Source: an uncultured Ruminococcus sp.
GTDB lineage: Bacteria; Bacillota; Clostridia; Oscillospirales; Acutalibacteraceae
NCBI GenBank assembly: GCA_904393835.1
Contig: CAJFNC010000011.1
Coordinates: 1 to 64,000, forward strand
Reading direction: 5' to 3'
DNA: 64,000 nt
Made by a program: the position numbers and the translations under genes. How positions within the stretch are numbered: the stretch's first letter is position 1; every line of letters starts with the position of its first letter. Under the pieces are notes generated by a model that made no database searches, was not told the origin of the DNA, and worked only from the letters and a program-made list of their open reading frames with translations. Of this stretch, positions 63,899 to 64,000 are shown one piece after another.

Positions 63899-64000
63899 AT
63901 GATTGCTATCGCTTGTCAATTTTTTATGGTTTATCTCAAATATTTATATAGAACCACTTTATTTACCAGTATCGTTTCTTTGATTTTATTTCTGATAATT
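63899..64000 (+). CDS. Start of a membrane protein gene, cut by the window end
   Basis: GGGGG (63887-63891) lies 7 nt before ATG 63899. The 34 visible residues (MIAIACQFFMVYLKYLYR... then SIVSLILFLII) look like a cytoplasmic N-terminus followed by a first helix, as in ABC-2-type permeases. The family cannot be decided. Inverted repeat arms 63838-63849/63905-63916 (one mismatch) bracket the ribosome binding site. Confidence 0.55.
   Translation, partial: MIAIACQFFMVYLKYLYRTTLFTSIVSLILFLII

Overview
The window looks like chromosome from a low-GC, anaerobic, endospore-forming member of the Clostridia, most plausibly a gut Ruminococcaceae/Oscillospiraceae. Supporting signs are spoIIGA-sigE and a ylmC-type gene, class III (oxygen-sensitive) ribonucleotide reductase, AGGAGG-type ribosome binding sites, AT-rich spacers and strong intrinsic terminators. 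A very large secreted cysteine protease carries three starch-binding (CBM26-like) modules, which recalls starch-degrading Ruminococcus of the R. bromii type. That species assignment is inference. I found no rRNA, tRNA or CRISPR array.

Layout. 0.2-8.4 kb: starch-binding protease, a CmpB-like membrane protein, an RNase M5-like toprim protein and an aldo/keto reductase, all on the minus strand. 8.7-18.8 kb: housekeeping block with rpsB-tsf, a SleB-type hydrolase, ylmC, degV, a tiny DUF3789-like membrane protein, spoIIGA-sigE, a repeat-bearing lipoprotein, mscS, a MORN-repeat protein and pfkA. 19-25 kb: plus-strand envelope glycan genes, including a rare-looking acyltransferase/GT-C fusion. 25-35 kb: phosphohexomutase, cdaA-cdaR (c-di-AMP), DUF3343 plus a cysteine desulfurase-like enzyme, nrdD-nrdG facing a Crp/Fnr regulator, and a small HAD protein.

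35-41 kb: polyamine operon with arginine decarboxylase, SpeE-like synthase, agmatinase, carboxynorspermidine dehydrogenase and carboxynorspermidine decarboxylase. It is preceded by a ~365-nt transcribed region with a consensus promoter, extensive predicted structure and an intrinsic terminator just before the decarboxylase ribosome binding site. I cannot match this region to an RNA class I know. 41-53.5 kb: eleven minus-strand genes that read as a complete reductive pyrimidine degradation module. They comprise a PreA-like dihydropyrimidine dehydrogenase, a dihydropyrimidinase, a beta-ureidopropionase-like hydrolase, a class III aminotransferase, an Fe-alcohol dehydrogenase, a four-gene ABC importer whose binding protein is circularly permuted, a cytidylate-kinase-like protein and a PucR regulator. 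The likely chain is uracil -> dihydrouracil -> N-carbamoyl-beta-alanine -> beta-alanine -> malonate semialdehyde -> 3-hydroxypropionate.

53.8-64 kb: AT-rich accessory region with a DUF368 protein, several unrecognised small and membrane proteins, an M16 peptidase, a CoA-disulfide reductase-rhodanese gene with an IS30 transposase remnant, and two copies of one unknown membrane-anchored gene. The second copy is broken, and the reductase/IS30 segment lies between the copies.
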